From NCBI GenBank assembly GCA_030833725.1, contig JAURGP010000007.1, positions 1-58,940 of the forward strand: a stretch of 58,940 bases of DNA, written 5' to 3'. Both the position numbers and the translations under genes were made by a program. The stretch is from Candidatus Kapaibacterium sp. Lineage in GTDB: Bacteria; Bacteroidota; Ignavibacteria; Kapaibacteriales; Kapaibacteriaceae. Below the pieces are notes generated by a model. The model saw nothing but the letters and a program-made list of their open reading frames with translations, was not told where the DNA came from and made no database searches. Shown here piece after piece: positions 35,751 to 45,770 of this stretch (position 1 is its first letter; the number at the start of each line of letters is the position of its first letter).

Positions 35751-37688
35751 CTACGGCGTGCTCACCGTAAGGCGAATACTGCGGTTCAGGAATCGTCCGT
35801 GCGGCGTTGCATCACTGAACGGCGTGGCATCGCCACTCACAACGATGTTCAACCGATTTCCCGACACCGATCGGATAAACTGCTCGGTGTTCTGAGCTCG
35901 CTGCTGTGATAACTCACGATTTCGAGCTTGGGTTCCCAAGGCGTCGGCACTACCCTGAATGGCAATGGTGGAGCCCTCAGGTAGTCGAGCGCTTAGTTGC
36001 GAAAGCAAACCCTTGATATCCGGCGTGAGCTCTGCACTGTTGTACTCAAATCGCAGTACGGCCTGGAAGTCGTCCGTACGCAGTTCAATCTCACGGCGTG
36101 GGAGATCAGCTAGTGTAATCGTGGTGTCGCGCTGTGATGCGGCGCCCACTGATGATACTCTGCAAGTGATCGGCAGTGCAACACTGGATGGCGCTACGAC
36201 TTGTCGCACGGGAATGCGAGCGGCAAAGCGCGCTCCAGACAGTGTTGTGTCGGCCGTGACCGTTGGTCCTGTCACGCGAATGTAGGTCTTCGCTGTTGCA
36301 ACATCGCTGCCCGCACCACCGGATCGTACGCCCTGCACGGTAAGCTCGCCGCGCACCTGGGTAAATCGTGCGGTGGACACCCACTCCTGCAGCGGTGCAT
36401 TCTCTACGAGGATATCTGCGCGTCGGTTCTCTTCTCGGCCACCAGCAAACTCCGTGTTGGATGTGACGCGTGGTTGTGCGCGACCACGGACAGCAATGCG
36501 TTGGGAGGGGACGCCCATGGCAACCAGCGCCTCACGGACGGCCACCGCACGCTGCTTGCCTACATCCTCGGCTTGTGGAACAGCATCGCCGGACGCACCT
36601 TCGATGGTCATGCGGGCATCAGGGTTGGCCATCATGATGCCTGCCAAGCGTGGCAGCACCCACTCGTGGGCGCCAACGGCATCAGCAGACACGATCGATC
36701 CATCACGACTGGTGCGGTACCACGTGGGGATCGTAACGCTGGCACTATCGAAGAAGACGGCATTGACAATTGGCGTCGAGGCTTGAAGCTGATTTCCGGT
36801 TTCGATCACGCCGTCGAACTGCGGTAGCGACAGACTGATCATCGGAGCGGCATCAACAACCACTGCCGGCGGCGGTGGCGGAGGAGGCGGGGGAGGTTCT
36901 GAGGCCGGTGGAGCAGGCCTGCGGCCGGCAGAGAAACGAATGCCAAGCTCTGCACGGACGCCCAGGATCGACCAAGACGCATCAGTGAGCACGTTCACGA
37001 AGGAGTAATCCACAGAAACAGCTGGCACAATGCTGATGCGTTCACTCACAGAGAGCAGACTCTCCACTCCAGCCGTCAGACCGAGCAATGCTGCGCTTCG
37101 AGCCGTGAGTGGTGCATCGGCAATCACACGCTCCTGCAGGAGTTGCCCGTTCACGATGAACGTGGCGTTTTCAGGGCTAACGACAGATTCACGTTGCACA
37201 AAACGTGCGGTAAGGGGCAGACTGATGCGCGGTCCCACAACCAATCCCAGTGATCGAGACTGATAGTCACCCATGAGGGCTAGACGCAGGTCTGGCTGAA
37301 TCTCGAGGTAGCTCAGGGAGGCATCTAGCGCATACGTCGTACGCATGGTCCCAGACTGCGCAGTGGTGGTGTCGTAGATGGGATAGCTATTCGTGCGCTC
37401 CATCGTTGCACTACGACCGGCCCAGGAGACGCCTACGCCGATACCAAGGGTGGACGTCAGCGGAAACTCAAGGATCGCACCGGCGGTGCCGTTCAGGCCC
37501 ACGCCCGATCCTAGCTGGCCGCAGTCGATGATGTCGCCCGATCCGGAGAAGTTGGCCGAGTGGAAGGCACCCAACACACCGCCGTGAAGTCGGGCAGCAA
37601 AGGTCTCTCGATACGCACCAGAAGGCACCTGAGCAGCAGCGGAGGTCGTGAGTGCTGCAGCGAGCGCCAGTTCCACGATGTACTTCAT
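35751..37688 (-). CDS. Outer-membrane barrel protein with two OmpA-like domains (paralogue)
   Basis: A 645-residue paralogue of the product at 13856-16033. A signal peptide ends near TTSAAAQ. A barrel-like N-terminal domain (~25-260) is followed by a proline-rich hinge of ten consecutive prolines, then a first OmpA-like domain (~320-440, VFFDSASVTIP ... REENRRADI) and a second one (~545-645, LRFEYNSAELTPD ... RFLNRSIRLTV). It should anchor the outer membrane to peptidoglycan. I chose ATG 37688 (MKYIVELAL). The TAACTTTG box ends six bases upstream and shares its TAA with the stop of the DUF5683 gene. Confidence 0.85.
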   Translation of the reverse strand: MKYIVELALAAALTTSAAAQVPSGAYRETFAARLHGGVLGAFHSANFSGSGDIIDCGQLGSGVGLNGTAGAILEFPLTSTLGIGVGVSWAGRSATMERTNSYPIYDTTTAQSGTMRTTYALDASLSYLEIQPDLRLALMGDYQSRSLGLVVGPRISLPLTARFVQRESVVSPENATFIVNGQLLQERVIADAPLTARSAALLGLTAGVESLLSVSERISIVPAVSVDYSFVNVLTDASWSILGVRAELGIRFSAGRRPAPPASEPPPPPPPPPPAVVVDAAPMISLSLPQFDGVIETGNQLQASTPIVNAVFFDSASVTIPTWYRTSRDGSIVSADAVGAHEWVLPRLAGIMMANPDARMTIEGASGDAVPQAEDVGKQRAVAVREALVAMGVPSQRIAVRGRAQPRVTSNTEFAGGREENRRADILVENAPLQEWVSTARFTQVRGELTVQGVRSGGAGSDVATAKTYIRVTGPTVTADTTLSGARFAARIPVRQVVAPSSVALPITCRVSSVGAASQRDTTITLADLPRREIELRTDDFQAVLRFEYNSAELTPDIKGLLSQLSARLPEGSTIAIQGSADALGTQARNRELSQQRAQNTEQFIRSVSGNRLNIVVSGDATPFSDATPHGRFLNRSIRLTVSTP

Positions 37689-37694
37689 AGGCGA

Positions 37695-37702
37695 CAAAGT
37701 TA
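37695..37702 (-). promoter_or_regulatory. Bacteroidota-type -7 box (TAACTTTG) of the second ompA-like gene
   Basis: TAACTTTG matches TAnnTTTG exactly and ends six bases (TCGCCT) before the ATG at 37688. The TAA of the box is also the stop codon of the DUF5683 gene (37700-37702), an economical promoter placement that predicts a leaderless message. Confidence 0.5.
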
Positions 37703-38215
37703 CCAATGTAGTCGGACGTTCACTGCCATCATGTGTGTTGAAGATGGACCGATGCCGATAGAGAGGTCCGGAGACACATCAAAATCGTAGAGCTCTGCTC
37801 CAACATAGGCATCCAGTGCTGCAATAGCATAGGCAGCCACAAACACCAGACCAGCCACGTCACGATTGCTGCGGTACGTTTCTCGTTGGGCCCTCAGCTG
37901 TGACAGCTCAATGCTGGTGGCCCCACGAAGCACTGCTGCGTCGTAGGCGTCCGACGCCGTGCGAAAGCTACCGTGATTGGACACCACGAACCAGGCGGAC
38001 ACCGCACAGGTACCCGTCATGATCGGCACCTTCCAATACTGTTCGTTGTACCACTGGCCCAAACCAGGTAGTGCTAGCGACATCCACAGCGCCGTCGATG
38101 AACTGTGGGTGCTATCGGGCCTGGCTACGGCTTGTGACGGCGCCACAAGGGTACAGCCCATCAGCAGCAACCACAATGCTACGAGGTGATGGATTCTAGG
38201 ATTCAAGGCAGGCAA
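37700..38215 (-). CDS. DUF5683 membrane protein
   Basis: A 171-residue envelope protein. After a signal-like N-terminus it shows the DUF5683 core MSLALPGLGQWYNEQYWKVPIM and later helices (GLVFVAAYAIAALDAYVGA). Members occur in Bacteroidota-group outer or inner membranes with no known function. The start is uncertain: the frame begins with TTG at 38215, overlapping the ridA stop by 20 bases, or with TTG 38206; no ATG gives a full signal peptide. The stop lies inside the promoter box of the next gene. Confidence 0.75.
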   Translation of the reverse strand: MPALNPRIHHLVALWLLLMGCTLVAPSQAVARPDSTHSSSTALWMSLALPGLGQWYNEQYWKVPIMTGTCAVSAWFVVSNHGSFRTASDAYDAAVLRGATSIELSQLRAQRETYRSNRDVAGLVFVAAYAIAALDAYVGAELYDFDVSPDLSIGIGPSSTHMMAVNVRLHW

Positions 38216-38579
38216 TCACCTCAATCTCTACCAGAGCCCCCTTCGGCAGAGCCGATACAGCGAATGCCGATCGGGCTGGTTGGTGCGTTCCGAAGGCCTC
38301 GGCGTAGGCTGCATTCATGGCGGCGAAGTCGTCCATGTTCTGCAGCAGGACAAGCGTCTTCACCACGTTCTGGAGCGTGGCTCCTTGCGAGGCAAGAATC
38401 GTGCTCACGTTCTGCAAGGCGCGACGCGTCTGTTCGGTTACCGAGCCGTCGATGAGGGTACCGGAGTCGTCCAAGGCGATTTGTCCGCTGAGGTAGAGCA
38501 TGCGGCCACTGCACAGCACAGCGTGGGAGTAAGGACCAACGGCTGGTGGAGCCGACGGCACATGTAGGGGAGTGATCAT
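38196..38579 (-). CDS. ridA: RidA, enamine/imine deaminase
   Basis: A 127-residue Rid protein that hydrolyses reactive enamines such as 2-aminoacrylate. It has the canonical features: GPYSHAV near residue 16, YLSGQIALD, and PARSAFAVSALPKGALVEIE with the substrate-binding Arg near residue 105. It is closer to archetypal RidA than the Rid protein at 8657-9073. Its start overlaps the ftsB-like stop (ATGA). Confidence 0.93.
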   Translation of the reverse strand: MITPLHVPSAPPAVGPYSHAVLCSGRMLYLSGQIALDDSGTLIDGSVTEQTRRALQNVSTILASQGATLQNVVKTLVLLQNMDDFAAMNAAYAEAFGTHQPARSAFAVSALPKGALVEIEVIACLES

Positions 38580-38893
38580 TCCTCGTGCTCCGTCTTGATG
38601 ATGTAAATCTGCTCACCCTTTCGCACGTAGCCATAGCGTTCTCTAGCCAACCGTTCGATGAGCAGGGTATCGGTCTTCAACTGATGGATCACTGTGCGCA
38701 AGGAATCTTCGAGCTGACGCAGGTGGGTGATCTCGGCGTGAAGGGTGGACTGTTGTGCGCTCAAGCTCCATCGTGAAAGCAAGCCGTGACTGGAGAACAG
38801 CACGAAGGAGGCAACCAGGGCCGCAAGGATGCTGATCACAACGAGTCGTTTCCGCGTCATGAGACGCTTCTGGAGCGCTACCGACGGTTTCAT
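38576..38893 (-). CDS. FtsB/DivIC-family septum formation protein
   Basis: A 105-residue bitopic division protein. A single membrane helix (VVISILAALVASFVLFSS) is followed by a coiled coil (~45-75, STLHAEITHLRQLEDSLRTV) and the family motif ERLARERYGYVRKGE. It would act in the FtsQLB-type divisome complex. Both ends are coupled to neighbours by ATGA overlaps, though the neighbours have unrelated functions. Confidence 0.88.
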   Translation of the reverse strand: MKPSVALQKRLMTRKRLVVISILAALVASFVLFSSHGLLSRWSLSAQQSTLHAEITHLRQLEDSLRTVIHQLKTDTLLIERLARERYGYVRKGEQIYIIKTEHEE

Positions 38894-40119
38894 GGCAGCC
38901 GCACACTCCGCATGATGCCCCCGCCCGGTGCTCTCACCACCACAGCAGCAGGTGAAGGGACGCCATCAGGCAGGGTCACGGGGCAGTCGGAGCAGGGAAT
39001 CGTGCCGGACCACCACTGAGCGCCGTCCAAAGCAAAGATTTCGGCAGTTACCACCTCGGTGTTCCAAGGATGCTGCACGTGCAGTGTCGACCCATGGAGA
39101 TGAATGCTCGTGTGCTGAACCGTCTCATCCACGGAGGTGATGTTGTCGTAGAGATCGTAGCGGTACACACCGTTGGAGTCGGGTAGTCCGGCCGACGTTA
39201 CCGAAATCACCGCCCAACCCCCATCTACAACCATGCGATCGCGTGTTGGCTGGACGTCCGGGATGTGCAGGATGTAGCCTACCGAGTCCCACTGGCGACT
39301 GCCTCGCTCCTGGCGGTACATTTGGAGGTAGCCATCGGACGTGTGTGAGAGGGCAATCAAGTACAAGGCGTCGCAGCTATGCCCAACAATCGTCCCCGGA
39401 AAGGCTACCTGGTCGGTAAGGTGATCCCACGTGCTACCACGACTGTTGAACTGATACATGTCTGCACCGCAGGCTGCAAACAGCGTTCCACCATCTACGT
39501 TGATCAGCGATACGGGCGTCGACGTAGGCGGTGCGGACCGTTCCCACGTTTCACCACCATCGGAGGACAGATACAGCCCGCTCGTGGTGAGTGCAGCCAT
39601 GATCGTGGCAGACAGTTCCATGTCCACGACACGCTCACCACTAGTAACCGGTACGGAGAAGGTGCCGATGCTTCGGCCGCGGGCAAGCACCGTTCCGTCA
39701 TCCATGGTGATGTAGAACACCTGACCTACGGCTGCAAGATCTACTACGGTTCCCGTGCTCACGTACAGGTCCTCGGAGTATGTCCACGACGATCCACCTT
39801 GTGTAAACCAGATCTCGACCGAATCACCGACAGCGGCTTGGGCAGCACAGATCGTCACGTTAGCGAAGAAGTCCGTCACGCCACGTTGATGGGCAGGCAC
39901 ACCCGCTACTCCCTGCCATGAGAGACCGACGTCGATGGACGTAGCCATGGAGTCGTCGACGGCAATAAGGGCATTGGCGGCAAGGTGCAGTGCTGGAGCA
40001 GCACCCACGGGCGGCGTTGTAGTCCGCTGCCAGGGTCGTTGAGCGAAGATCGACGTGGTGGTGATCGTGAGCGTCAGCACAAGCCACATCATCGCGCGAG
40101 TTTCTCGAGGTCCCATCAT
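38890..40119 (-). CDS. Secreted BNR/sialidase-like repeat protein
   Basis: A 409-residue exported protein. The signal peptide is MMWLVLTLTITTTSIFAQ. The body has beta-propeller-like repeats with Asp-box-like motifs (SSDGGETWERSAPP, and a similar SIDVGLSWQGV), as in BNR and photosynthesis-assembly propellers. The last ~60 residues (AEIFALDGAQWWSG ... GGGIMRSVRL) resemble a sorting domain of the type IX system. I chose ATG 40119 because a strong GGAGGA Shine-Dalgarno sequence lies nine bases upstream, rare in this window. Substrate and role are unknown. Confidence 0.75.
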   Translation of the reverse strand: MMGPRETRAMMWLVLTLTITTTSIFAQRPWQRTTTPPVGAAPALHLAANALIAVDDSMATSIDVGLSWQGVAGVPAHQRGVTDFFANVTICAAQAAVGDSVEIWFTQGGSSWTYSEDLYVSTGTVVDLAAVGQVFYITMDDGTVLARGRSIGTFSVPVTSGERVVDMELSATIMAALTTSGLYLSSDGGETWERSAPPTSTPVSLINVDGGTLFAACGADMYQFNSRGSTWDHLTDQVAFPGTIVGHSCDALYLIALSHTSDGYLQMYRQERGSRQWDSVGYILHIPDVQPTRDRMVVDGGWAVISVTSAGLPDSNGVYRYDLYDNITSVDETVQHTSIHLHGSTLHVQHPWNTEVVTAEIFALDGAQWWSGTIPCSDCPVTLPDGVPSPAAVVVRAPGGGIMRSVRLP

Positions 40120-40125
40120 GTTATC

Positions 40126-40134
40126 CGCTCCTCC
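40126..40134 (-). promoter_or_regulatory. Strong Shine-Dalgarno sequence (GGAGGAG)
   Basis: GGAGGAG on the minus strand sits nine bases before the ATG at 40119. Most genes here lack a clear ribosome-binding site, so this one is notable and decides the start of the propeller-like protein. Confidence 0.6.
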
Positions 40135-40152
40135 ATGTAACACGCTGTAAAT

Positions 40153-42483
40153 CTACGACGGATCTTCCGGCCAGTCGTGCTTCGGGTAGCGTCCGCGCAT
40201 CTCTTTCCGGACCTGCTGGTAGGAGCCATGCCAGAAGCCAGCGAGGTCCTGCGTGACCTGAATCGGTCGTTGAGCTGGTGAGAGCAACTCAATCGTCAGA
40301 GGAATCGTCCCGTTGGCAATGCGCGGTGTTTCGCCCACGCCAAGCATCCATTGTAATCGCACCGAAATCATCGGCCGGTCTGGATTGCTGTAATCGATCG
40401 TCACCGAGCGTCCAGAGGGCGTGGTGTAGGTGGCCGGCGCGAGCTGCTCCAGTAGACGACGATCCTGCCCCGACACACACGATTGGATCCATCGCTCGAG
40501 GGAGAGGCGACGAACATCTCGTAGCGTCTTCATGCCGATCAGGTAGGGGGCGAGCGACTCTGGAGTCAATATCTCTGGCCATGGTTTCAGCACATTCAAG
40601 CGATGTCGCAGGTGTACCGTCGACGTCGTCCATGGTAGGTCGCGGTAGTCGCGTTCCACCAGGGCTTGAGCGAACGCCAGAGCTAGCTCCTCGGGGGGGA
40701 CGTTCGTGGCAGGTCGCTGTTGGAGAGTGAGAGCCCCAAGTCGTTCACACGTAACAGCAACGACCTGCTCGGTGCGCTCATCCCATCCAACACGTAGATC
40801 CTCGGTGAGATGATCAGCCCACATCTGGCGAATGATGTCCAAAGAGAGCGGAGCAGCCCGGGAAATCCACGGCAGTGTGTGCTGTGCATGCTGTTTACTC
40901 TCTAAGCCCCCTCCCACATCAGCCACGGCAAGCCACGGGTGCTGAGCCAGCGAGCTCTGGTCGTCCAGGCGAACGGTGCGTCCGTTGCGAAGAAGGTATC
41001 GCGTGCCATCCTTGCGGGCAGCGATGCGATCGGGATAGGCAAGGGCCACACACCTGCCAACATCCAAGGGATCGACGCCCGTGAAGTGGAGATCAGCTCC
41101 AGACTCGAGTGCCTCCCGCACGCGCCCTGCAATGGATCCAAGGCCGAGTTGTTCGGCAATGATCTCCATGTGGGCCAACCTCGGATGCGTGCCACGCTGC
41201 GCGATGGCCCGCCCATGCGGTGTGAGGCGAAACGTGACGTCGAGATCGTCACGTTCGCCCAGAGTGTCCAGAGCGTCGAGGTCTGTCAGGAGCTGACGTG
41301 CCTGAGCAACGGCTGCCGCCGGAGGTGCATCGATGAGTGGCAGATCGTTGACCTCTACGCCGTAAGCGGCCACCTGAACCAGTAAGGACGACAGATCACT
41401 GGAGCGTATCTCTGGTGTGCGACGCTCCGGTAGCGATGCTTCCTGTTCGCGCGTCCACAGCCGAATGCACTGTCCTGGTGCCTGACGTCCTGCCCTGCCA
41501 CGCCGCTGCTCGGCGGCATCTACGGATACGGGGACGGTCACCAGGTGCGTCATCGCCGCACGGGGATCGAAGCGTGGCTCACGTGCCAGGCCGGCATCGA
41601 TCACCGTGCGCAGACCGTCGATGGTCACGGATGTTTCGGCGATAGACGTCGACAAGATCACGCGGCGAGATGCCCCCGGCCTGCGGGCAGAGAGAATCGC
41701 ATCTTGAGCGGAGGTATCGACATCGCCGTGCAAGACATGAAGCTCGAGGCCATCGGTAATCACCTTGCGCTCGTGTAGCACGCGCTCACAGGCGCGAATC
41801 TCGGCACGACCGGGCAGAAACACCAGCACATCTCCCTCGGTAGACCGCAGAGCATCAGAGACAGCAGCAGCCACGAGCACCGGCAGTGGGCGATCATCCG
41901 CGCTGCGTAGCCACGTCGTGTCTACGGGATACTGCGTTCCGGCGCTGATCACGCGCCGTGCCCCAGGCAGAATTCGCTCCAGCGGCAGTGAAGCCAACGT
42001 TGCCGACATCACCACCACCTTCAGATCATCGCGCAGAAGTTCCTGGCTTAGAATCGTCAACCCTAGTCCGGTATCTGCCTGGAGCGTGCGCTCGTGAAAC
42101 TCATCGAAGAGCACGCAGGAGATGCCCGGCAGCGTCGGCTGAGACGTGATCATGTTCACCAGGACACCTTCGGTGACCACTTCGATGCGTGTGCGGGGAG
42201 ATACGCAGGTGTCGTTGCGAACGCGATACCCCACCGTCTCGCCAACGCGCTCGCCCAGGAGCGAGGCCATTCTCCGGGCAGCTGCCTTGGCCGCCATTCT
42301 GCGAGGCTCGGTGACAATCAGCTTCGTGCACCATGGCTCGTGTAGTAGTGCCAGTGGCACCATGGTGGTTTTACCTGCGCCAGGTGGGGCCTCAAGCACA
42401 AGGGCTGCGTGTTCACGCAGCCCTTGGCAGATCGTTGCAAGATGGTCTTCAATCGGTAGGCGGTCAGGAAGCTGACTACGCAT
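40153..42483 (-). CDS. hrpB: ATP-dependent helicase HrpB
   Basis: A 776-residue DEAH-box RNA helicase-like protein. Walker A is PPGAGKTT (residues 33-40), motif II is DEFHERT (DEFH, near residue 127), motif III is SAT, and motif VI is QRRGRAGRQ. An HA2-like domain and the HrpB-specific C-terminal domain follow. The biological role in bacteria is poorly defined. It starts at ATG 42483, overlapping the gcvP stop by eight bases. Confidence 0.93.
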   Translation of the reverse strand: MRSQLPDRLPIEDHLATICQGLREHAALVLEAPPGAGKTTMVPLALLHEPWCTKLIVTEPRRMAAKAAARRMASLLGERVGETVGYRVRNDTCVSPRTRIEVVTEGVLVNMITSQPTLPGISCVLFDEFHERTLQADTGLGLTILSQELLRDDLKVVVMSATLASLPLERILPGARRVISAGTQYPVDTTWLRSADDRPLPVLVAAAVSDALRSTEGDVLVFLPGRAEIRACERVLHERKVITDGLELHVLHGDVDTSAQDAILSARRPGASRRVILSTSIAETSVTIDGLRTVIDAGLAREPRFDPRAAMTHLVTVPVSVDAAEQRRGRAGRQAPGQCIRLWTREQEASLPERRTPEIRSSDLSSLLVQVAAYGVEVNDLPLIDAPPAAAVAQARQLLTDLDALDTLGERDDLDVTFRLTPHGRAIAQRGTHPRLAHMEIIAEQLGLGSIAGRVREALESGADLHFTGVDPLDVGRCVALAYPDRIAARKDGTRYLLRNGRTVRLDDQSSLAQHPWLAVADVGGGLESKQHAQHTLPWISRAAPLSLDIIRQMWADHLTEDLRVGWDERTEQVVAVTCERLGALTLQQRPATNVPPEELALAFAQALVERDYRDLPWTTSTVHLRHRLNVLKPWPEILTPESLAPYLIGMKTLRDVRRLSLERWIQSCVSGQDRRLLEQLAPATYTTPSGRSVTIDYSNPDRPMISVRLQWMLGVGETPRIANGTIPLTIELLSPAQRPIQVTQDLAGFWHGSYQQVRKEMRGRYPKHDWPEDPS

Positions 42484-45331
42484 ACTCTTCCACCGACGGA
42501 CACGTGCAGATCAGCACGCGATCACCGTGGGCGTTATCGACACGGCCCACCGTTGGCCAGAACTTGCGGTCGCGCACCCAAGCCAGTGGGAAGGCCGCCT
42601 GCTGACGCGTGTATGGACGCGTCCACTCGTCGGCGGTGATCACGTGTTGGGTGTGCGGAGCGTTCTTCAGCACGTTGTTCGTGGCGTCGACCGTTCCGGT
42701 GCACACGTCCTCAAGCTCCCGACGGATGCTCAACATCATGTCGACAAACCGATCCAGTTCGGCCACACTCTCGCTCTCGGTCGGTTCAATCATAATCGTG
42801 CCAGGCACGGGGAAGCTCATCGTGGGAGCGTGGAATCCGTAGTCCATCATGCGCTTGGCTACGTCTTCGGCCTCGATGCCACCGCGTTGCTTGAACTCCC
42901 GCAGATCAATGATGAACTCGTGGGCAGCACGTCCTTGTTTGCCAACGTAGAGCACCTTGTAGTGCTGTTCCAGTCGGGACTTCAGGTAGTTCGCATTCAA
43001 GATGGCCAGCTTGGTGGCCTGCGTCAATCCCACCGTACCCATCATCCGGATGTAGGCGTACGAAATGGTAAGAATGCTCGCCGAGCCCCAAGGAGCGGCT
43101 GATACTGCGGAGGTTCCTCCAACCATCGGCGCTACAACGGAGTGACTTGGAAGGTAGGGGGCTAGTTCACTGGTGACACCAATCGGCCCCATGCCCGGCC
43201 CACCGCCTCCGTGTGGGATACAGAACGTTTTGTGCAGGTTTAAGTGACAGACGTCGGCACCAATGGCGCGTGGGCTGGTAAGACCAACCTGGGCATTCAT
43301 ATTGGCACCGTCCATGTAGACGCGTCCACCATACTCGTGAATGATGGCGCAGATTTCTTGGATGGTCTCCTCAAACACCCCGTGGGTAGACGGATAGGTT
43401 ACCATCAGTGCGGCCAGGTTGTCGCGATGCTCCTCGGCCTTGGCTCGGAGATCATCCACATCCACGTAGCCGTCGTCCGTGCTCTTGATCACCACCACGC
43501 GCACGCCAGCCATCACAGCCGAGGCGGGATTGGTTCCGTGAGCGCTAGCAGGGATGAGGGCGACGTTTCGGTGACCTTCACCTCGTGCTTGATGGAAGGC
43601 ACGGATCGTGAGCAGTCCAGCATACTCTCCCTGAGCACCGGCATTGGGCTGCAGCGACATCGCATCAAAGCCTGTGATCTCGCAGAGCCACGTTTCCAAC
43701 TCGCGGAACATCTGCTGGTAGCCTTCGGCTTGATCGGTTGGAACAAACGGATGCAGCCCTCCAAACTCCGGCCAGGTAAGTGGCATCATTTCGGCAGTGG
43801 CATTCAGCTTCATCGTGCAGGATCCCAAGGCAATCATCGAGTGAGCCAAGGAGAGATCCTTGTTCTCGAGACGCTTGAGATACCGCAGCATCTCGTGCTC
43901 GCTGTGGTAGGTGTTGAACACAGGGTGTGTCAGGTAGGCCGACGTTCTGCGGAGGGTATCAGGTACCGGCGAGCGCACCTCGCGCACCAAACGATCAATC
44001 TCTTCAAGGGTACAGGCACTGCCGCTGCACACCGACACCAATTCGGCAATGTCCGCCATCGTGGTTGTTTCATCTACCGACACACCAACATGCCGATCAT
44101 CAATGCGACGCAGATTGACACCATGCTGCACGGCGAGGGCGTGGACGGACTCGGCAGACGTCACCTGTAGAGTCAGGGTATCGAACCACGTGCTGTTCAC
44201 GGGACCACCGGAACGGGATGCAAGGGCGGAAGCAAGGGCACACGTAAGGGTGTGAATACGCTCACCGATGCCACGCAGACCCTTGGGGCCATGGTAGACC
44301 GCATACATTGCTGCGACGTTGGCCAGAAGGGCCTGCGCCGTGCAGATGTTGCTCGTAGCCTTGTCGCGTCGAATGTGCTGCTCGCGTGTCTGCAGAGCCA
44401 TGCGGTAGGCAGTATTGCCTTGGGCATCTACGCTCACGCCGATGATTCGGCCTGGCATGATACGCTTGACCGATTCGCTCGCAGCCATGAAGGCCGCATG
44501 GGGACCACCGTAGCCAAGGGGAACTCCGAATCGCTGGGCTGAACCCACGGCGATGTCCGCACCCCATTCGCCAGGAGGAGTCAACATCGTTAGCGCCATC
44601 AGGTCGGTACCGGCACAGACCATGGCACCACCTGCGTGGGCACGGGTGCAGAAGTCGGCGTAGTCCCGTACATCGCCAGAAGCCGATGGGTACTGAATGT
44701 AGGCGCCAAAGGTCGTACCGTCATCAAACGTTGCCGTGCGATAGTCGCCGGTGATGATGCTGATGCCAAGGGGCTCAGCCCGCGTGACAAGAACATCCAA
44801 GGTCTGTGGAAACACCTCGGCGTCCACAAACAATGTTGTAGCCCCCTTCATCGATGCAGGCCGCGCAGCAAACATCACGTGCATGGCTTCAGCGGCCGCC
44901 GTGGCCTCGTCCAGCAGGGAAGCATTGGCAATCTCTAACCCCGTGAGGTCGATGACCATGGTCTGATAGTTCAGCAGCGATTCCAGCCGTCCTTGAGCGA
45001 TCTCCGCCTGATATGGCGTGTACTGAGTATACCATCCCGGATTCTCGATCAGGTTACGCAGGATCACTGGCGGCGTATGGGTGTTGTAGTACCCCATACC
45101 GATGTAGGAGCGAAGGAGCTGATTCTTCGCCCCCAAGCTGCGCATCTCACGCAGGAGCTCGACCTCTGTGAGCGGCGATGGCAGGCTTAGCGGTTTGGGT
45201 AAGCGAATCGAGGCGGGAACGGTCTGCTCGATCAGTGCATCCAGCGAGTCTGCGCCAACAGCGGTAAGCATATGCTCCACATCAGCTGGCGTGGCACTGT
45301 TATGTCTGGCCTGAAATTCGTCGCGATACAT
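42476..45331 (-). CDS. gcvP: Glycine dehydrogenase (decarboxylating), P-protein
   Basis: A 951-residue single-chain P-protein of the glycine cleavage system, with the two homologous halves fused. It decarboxylates glycine with pyridoxal phosphate and passes the aminomethyl group to H-protein lipoate. The PLP lysine is in [17 protein letters not shown] (near residue 700). The N-terminal half shows [14 protein letters not shown]. No gcvT or gcvH is nearby, so the genes of the system are dispersed. It lies 50 bases after the heavy-metal-binding protein gene and overlaps hrpB by eight bases. Confidence 0.97.
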   Translation of the reverse strand: MYRDEFQARHNSATPADVEHMLTAVGADSLDALIEQTVPASIRLPKPLSLPSPLTEVELLREMRSLGAKNQLLRSYIGMGYYNTHTPPVILRNLIENPGWYTQYTPYQAEIAQGRLESLLNYQTMVIDLTGLEIANASLLDEATAAAEAMHVMFAARPASMKGATTLFVDAEVFPQTLDVLVTRAEPLGISIITGDYRTATFDDGTTFGAYIQYPSASGDVRDYADFCTRAHAGGAMVCAGTDLMALTMLTPPGEWGADIAVGSAQRFGVPLGYGGPHAAFMAASESVKRIMPGRIIGVSVDAQGNTAYRMALQTREQHIRRDKATSNICTAQALLANVAAMYAVYHGPKGLRGIGERIHTLTCALASALASRSGGPVNSTWFDTLTLQVTSAESVHALAVQHGVNLRRIDDRHVGVSVDETTTMADIAELVSVCSGSACTLEEIDRLVREVRSPVPDTLRRTSAYLTHPVFNTYHSEHEMLRYLKRLENKDLSLAHSMIALGSCTMKLNATAEMMPLTWPEFGGLHPFVPTDQAEGYQQMFRELETWLCEITGFDAMSLQPNAGAQGEYAGLLTIRAFHQARGEGHRNVALIPASAHGTNPASAVMAGVRVVVIKSTDDGYVDVDDLRAKAEEHRDNLAALMVTYPSTHGVFEETIQEICAIIHEYGGRVYMDGANMNAQVGLTSPRAIGADVCHLNLHKTFCIPHGGGGPGMGPIGVTSELAPYLPSHSVVAPMVGGTSAVSAAPWGSASILTISYAYIRMMGTVGLTQATKLAILNANYLKSRLEQHYKVLYVGKQGRAAHEFIIDLREFKQRGGIEAEDVAKRMMDYGFHAPTMSFPVPGTIMIEPTESESVAELDRFVDMMLSIRRELEDVCTGTVDATNNVLKNAPHTQHVITADEWTRPYTRQQAAFPLAWVRDRKFWPTVGRVDNAHGDRVLICTCPSVEEYA

Positions 45332-45380
45332 ACGGGTAGTGTTGGGGAGAAAGATGGTGAGAATGTTCTAAATGTTTGGA

Positions 45381-45707
45381 TCACTTGCCGTCTTCGTGCG
45401 TCCGATCGCGGTACTGACAGCAGTTCGGCAACTTCGCATAGGCAGCATCGTTACCCTTTTGGTTTTCCACGTCGTAGCCAGCGGCAAGGATGGCATTGAC
45501 AATGGCGGTCGAGTCCGCCACGGAATTGTCGAAGGTTGCCGTGAAGAGCTTCGTGTTTTTGTCCCAGGATGCATCACCCACGCCACGCACACTCTCGGCG
45601 GCGCGGACAATCTTTTTCTTGCAGGAATTGCAGTTCCCCGACACCTTGACGGTCATCGTCTGATTGGTGGCAAACAGCAGAGCTGTCAGCAGAAGAGCGA
45701 CGTGCAT
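45381..45707 (-). CDS. Exported heavy-metal-associated (HMA) domain protein
   Basis: A 108-residue protein with a short signal peptide followed by one HMA domain. The metal-binding CxxC is in GNCNSCKKKI (Cys26 and Cys29), with SVRGVGDASWDKNTKLFTATFD as in MerP/CopZ-like folds. It may bind Cu+ or another soft metal in the periplasm. It is divergent from the RND adaptor gene with 63 bases between, so a shared control region is possible. The promoter box TAACTTTG is 33 bases upstream. Confidence 0.85.
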   Translation of the reverse strand: MHVALLLTALLFATNQTMTVKVSGNCNSCKKKIVRAAESVRGVGDASWDKNTKLFTATFDNSVADSTAIVNAILAAGYDVENQKGNDAAYAKLPNCCQYRDRTHEDGK

Positions 45708-45740
45708 GGTTGTACTCCGGTAGGTGGGATTTCAGACGAG

Positions 45741-45748
45741 CAAAGTTA
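45741..45748 (-). promoter_or_regulatory. Bacteroidota-type -7 box (TAACTTTG) of the HMA gene
   Basis: Exact TAnnTTTG match on the minus strand, 33 bases before the ATG at 45707. It lies 10 bases from the divergent box for the RND adaptor, so the two promoters share a compact region. Confidence 0.5.
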
Positions 45749-45758
45749 CGGTCTGCCG

Positions 45759-45766
45759 TAGTTTTG
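45759..45766 (+). promoter_or_regulatory. Bacteroidota-type -7 box (TAGTTTTG) of the RND adaptor gene
   Basis: Exact TAnnTTTG match ending four bases (ACGT) before the ATG at 45771, predicting a leaderless or nearly leaderless transcript for the RND efflux operon. Confidence 0.55.
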
Positions 45767-45770
45767 ACGT

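Noticed and set aside
36870-36900. Run of GGC/GGA triplets considered as a repeat element
   Set aside because: It simply encodes the ten-proline hinge of the OmpA-domain protein on the minus strand.
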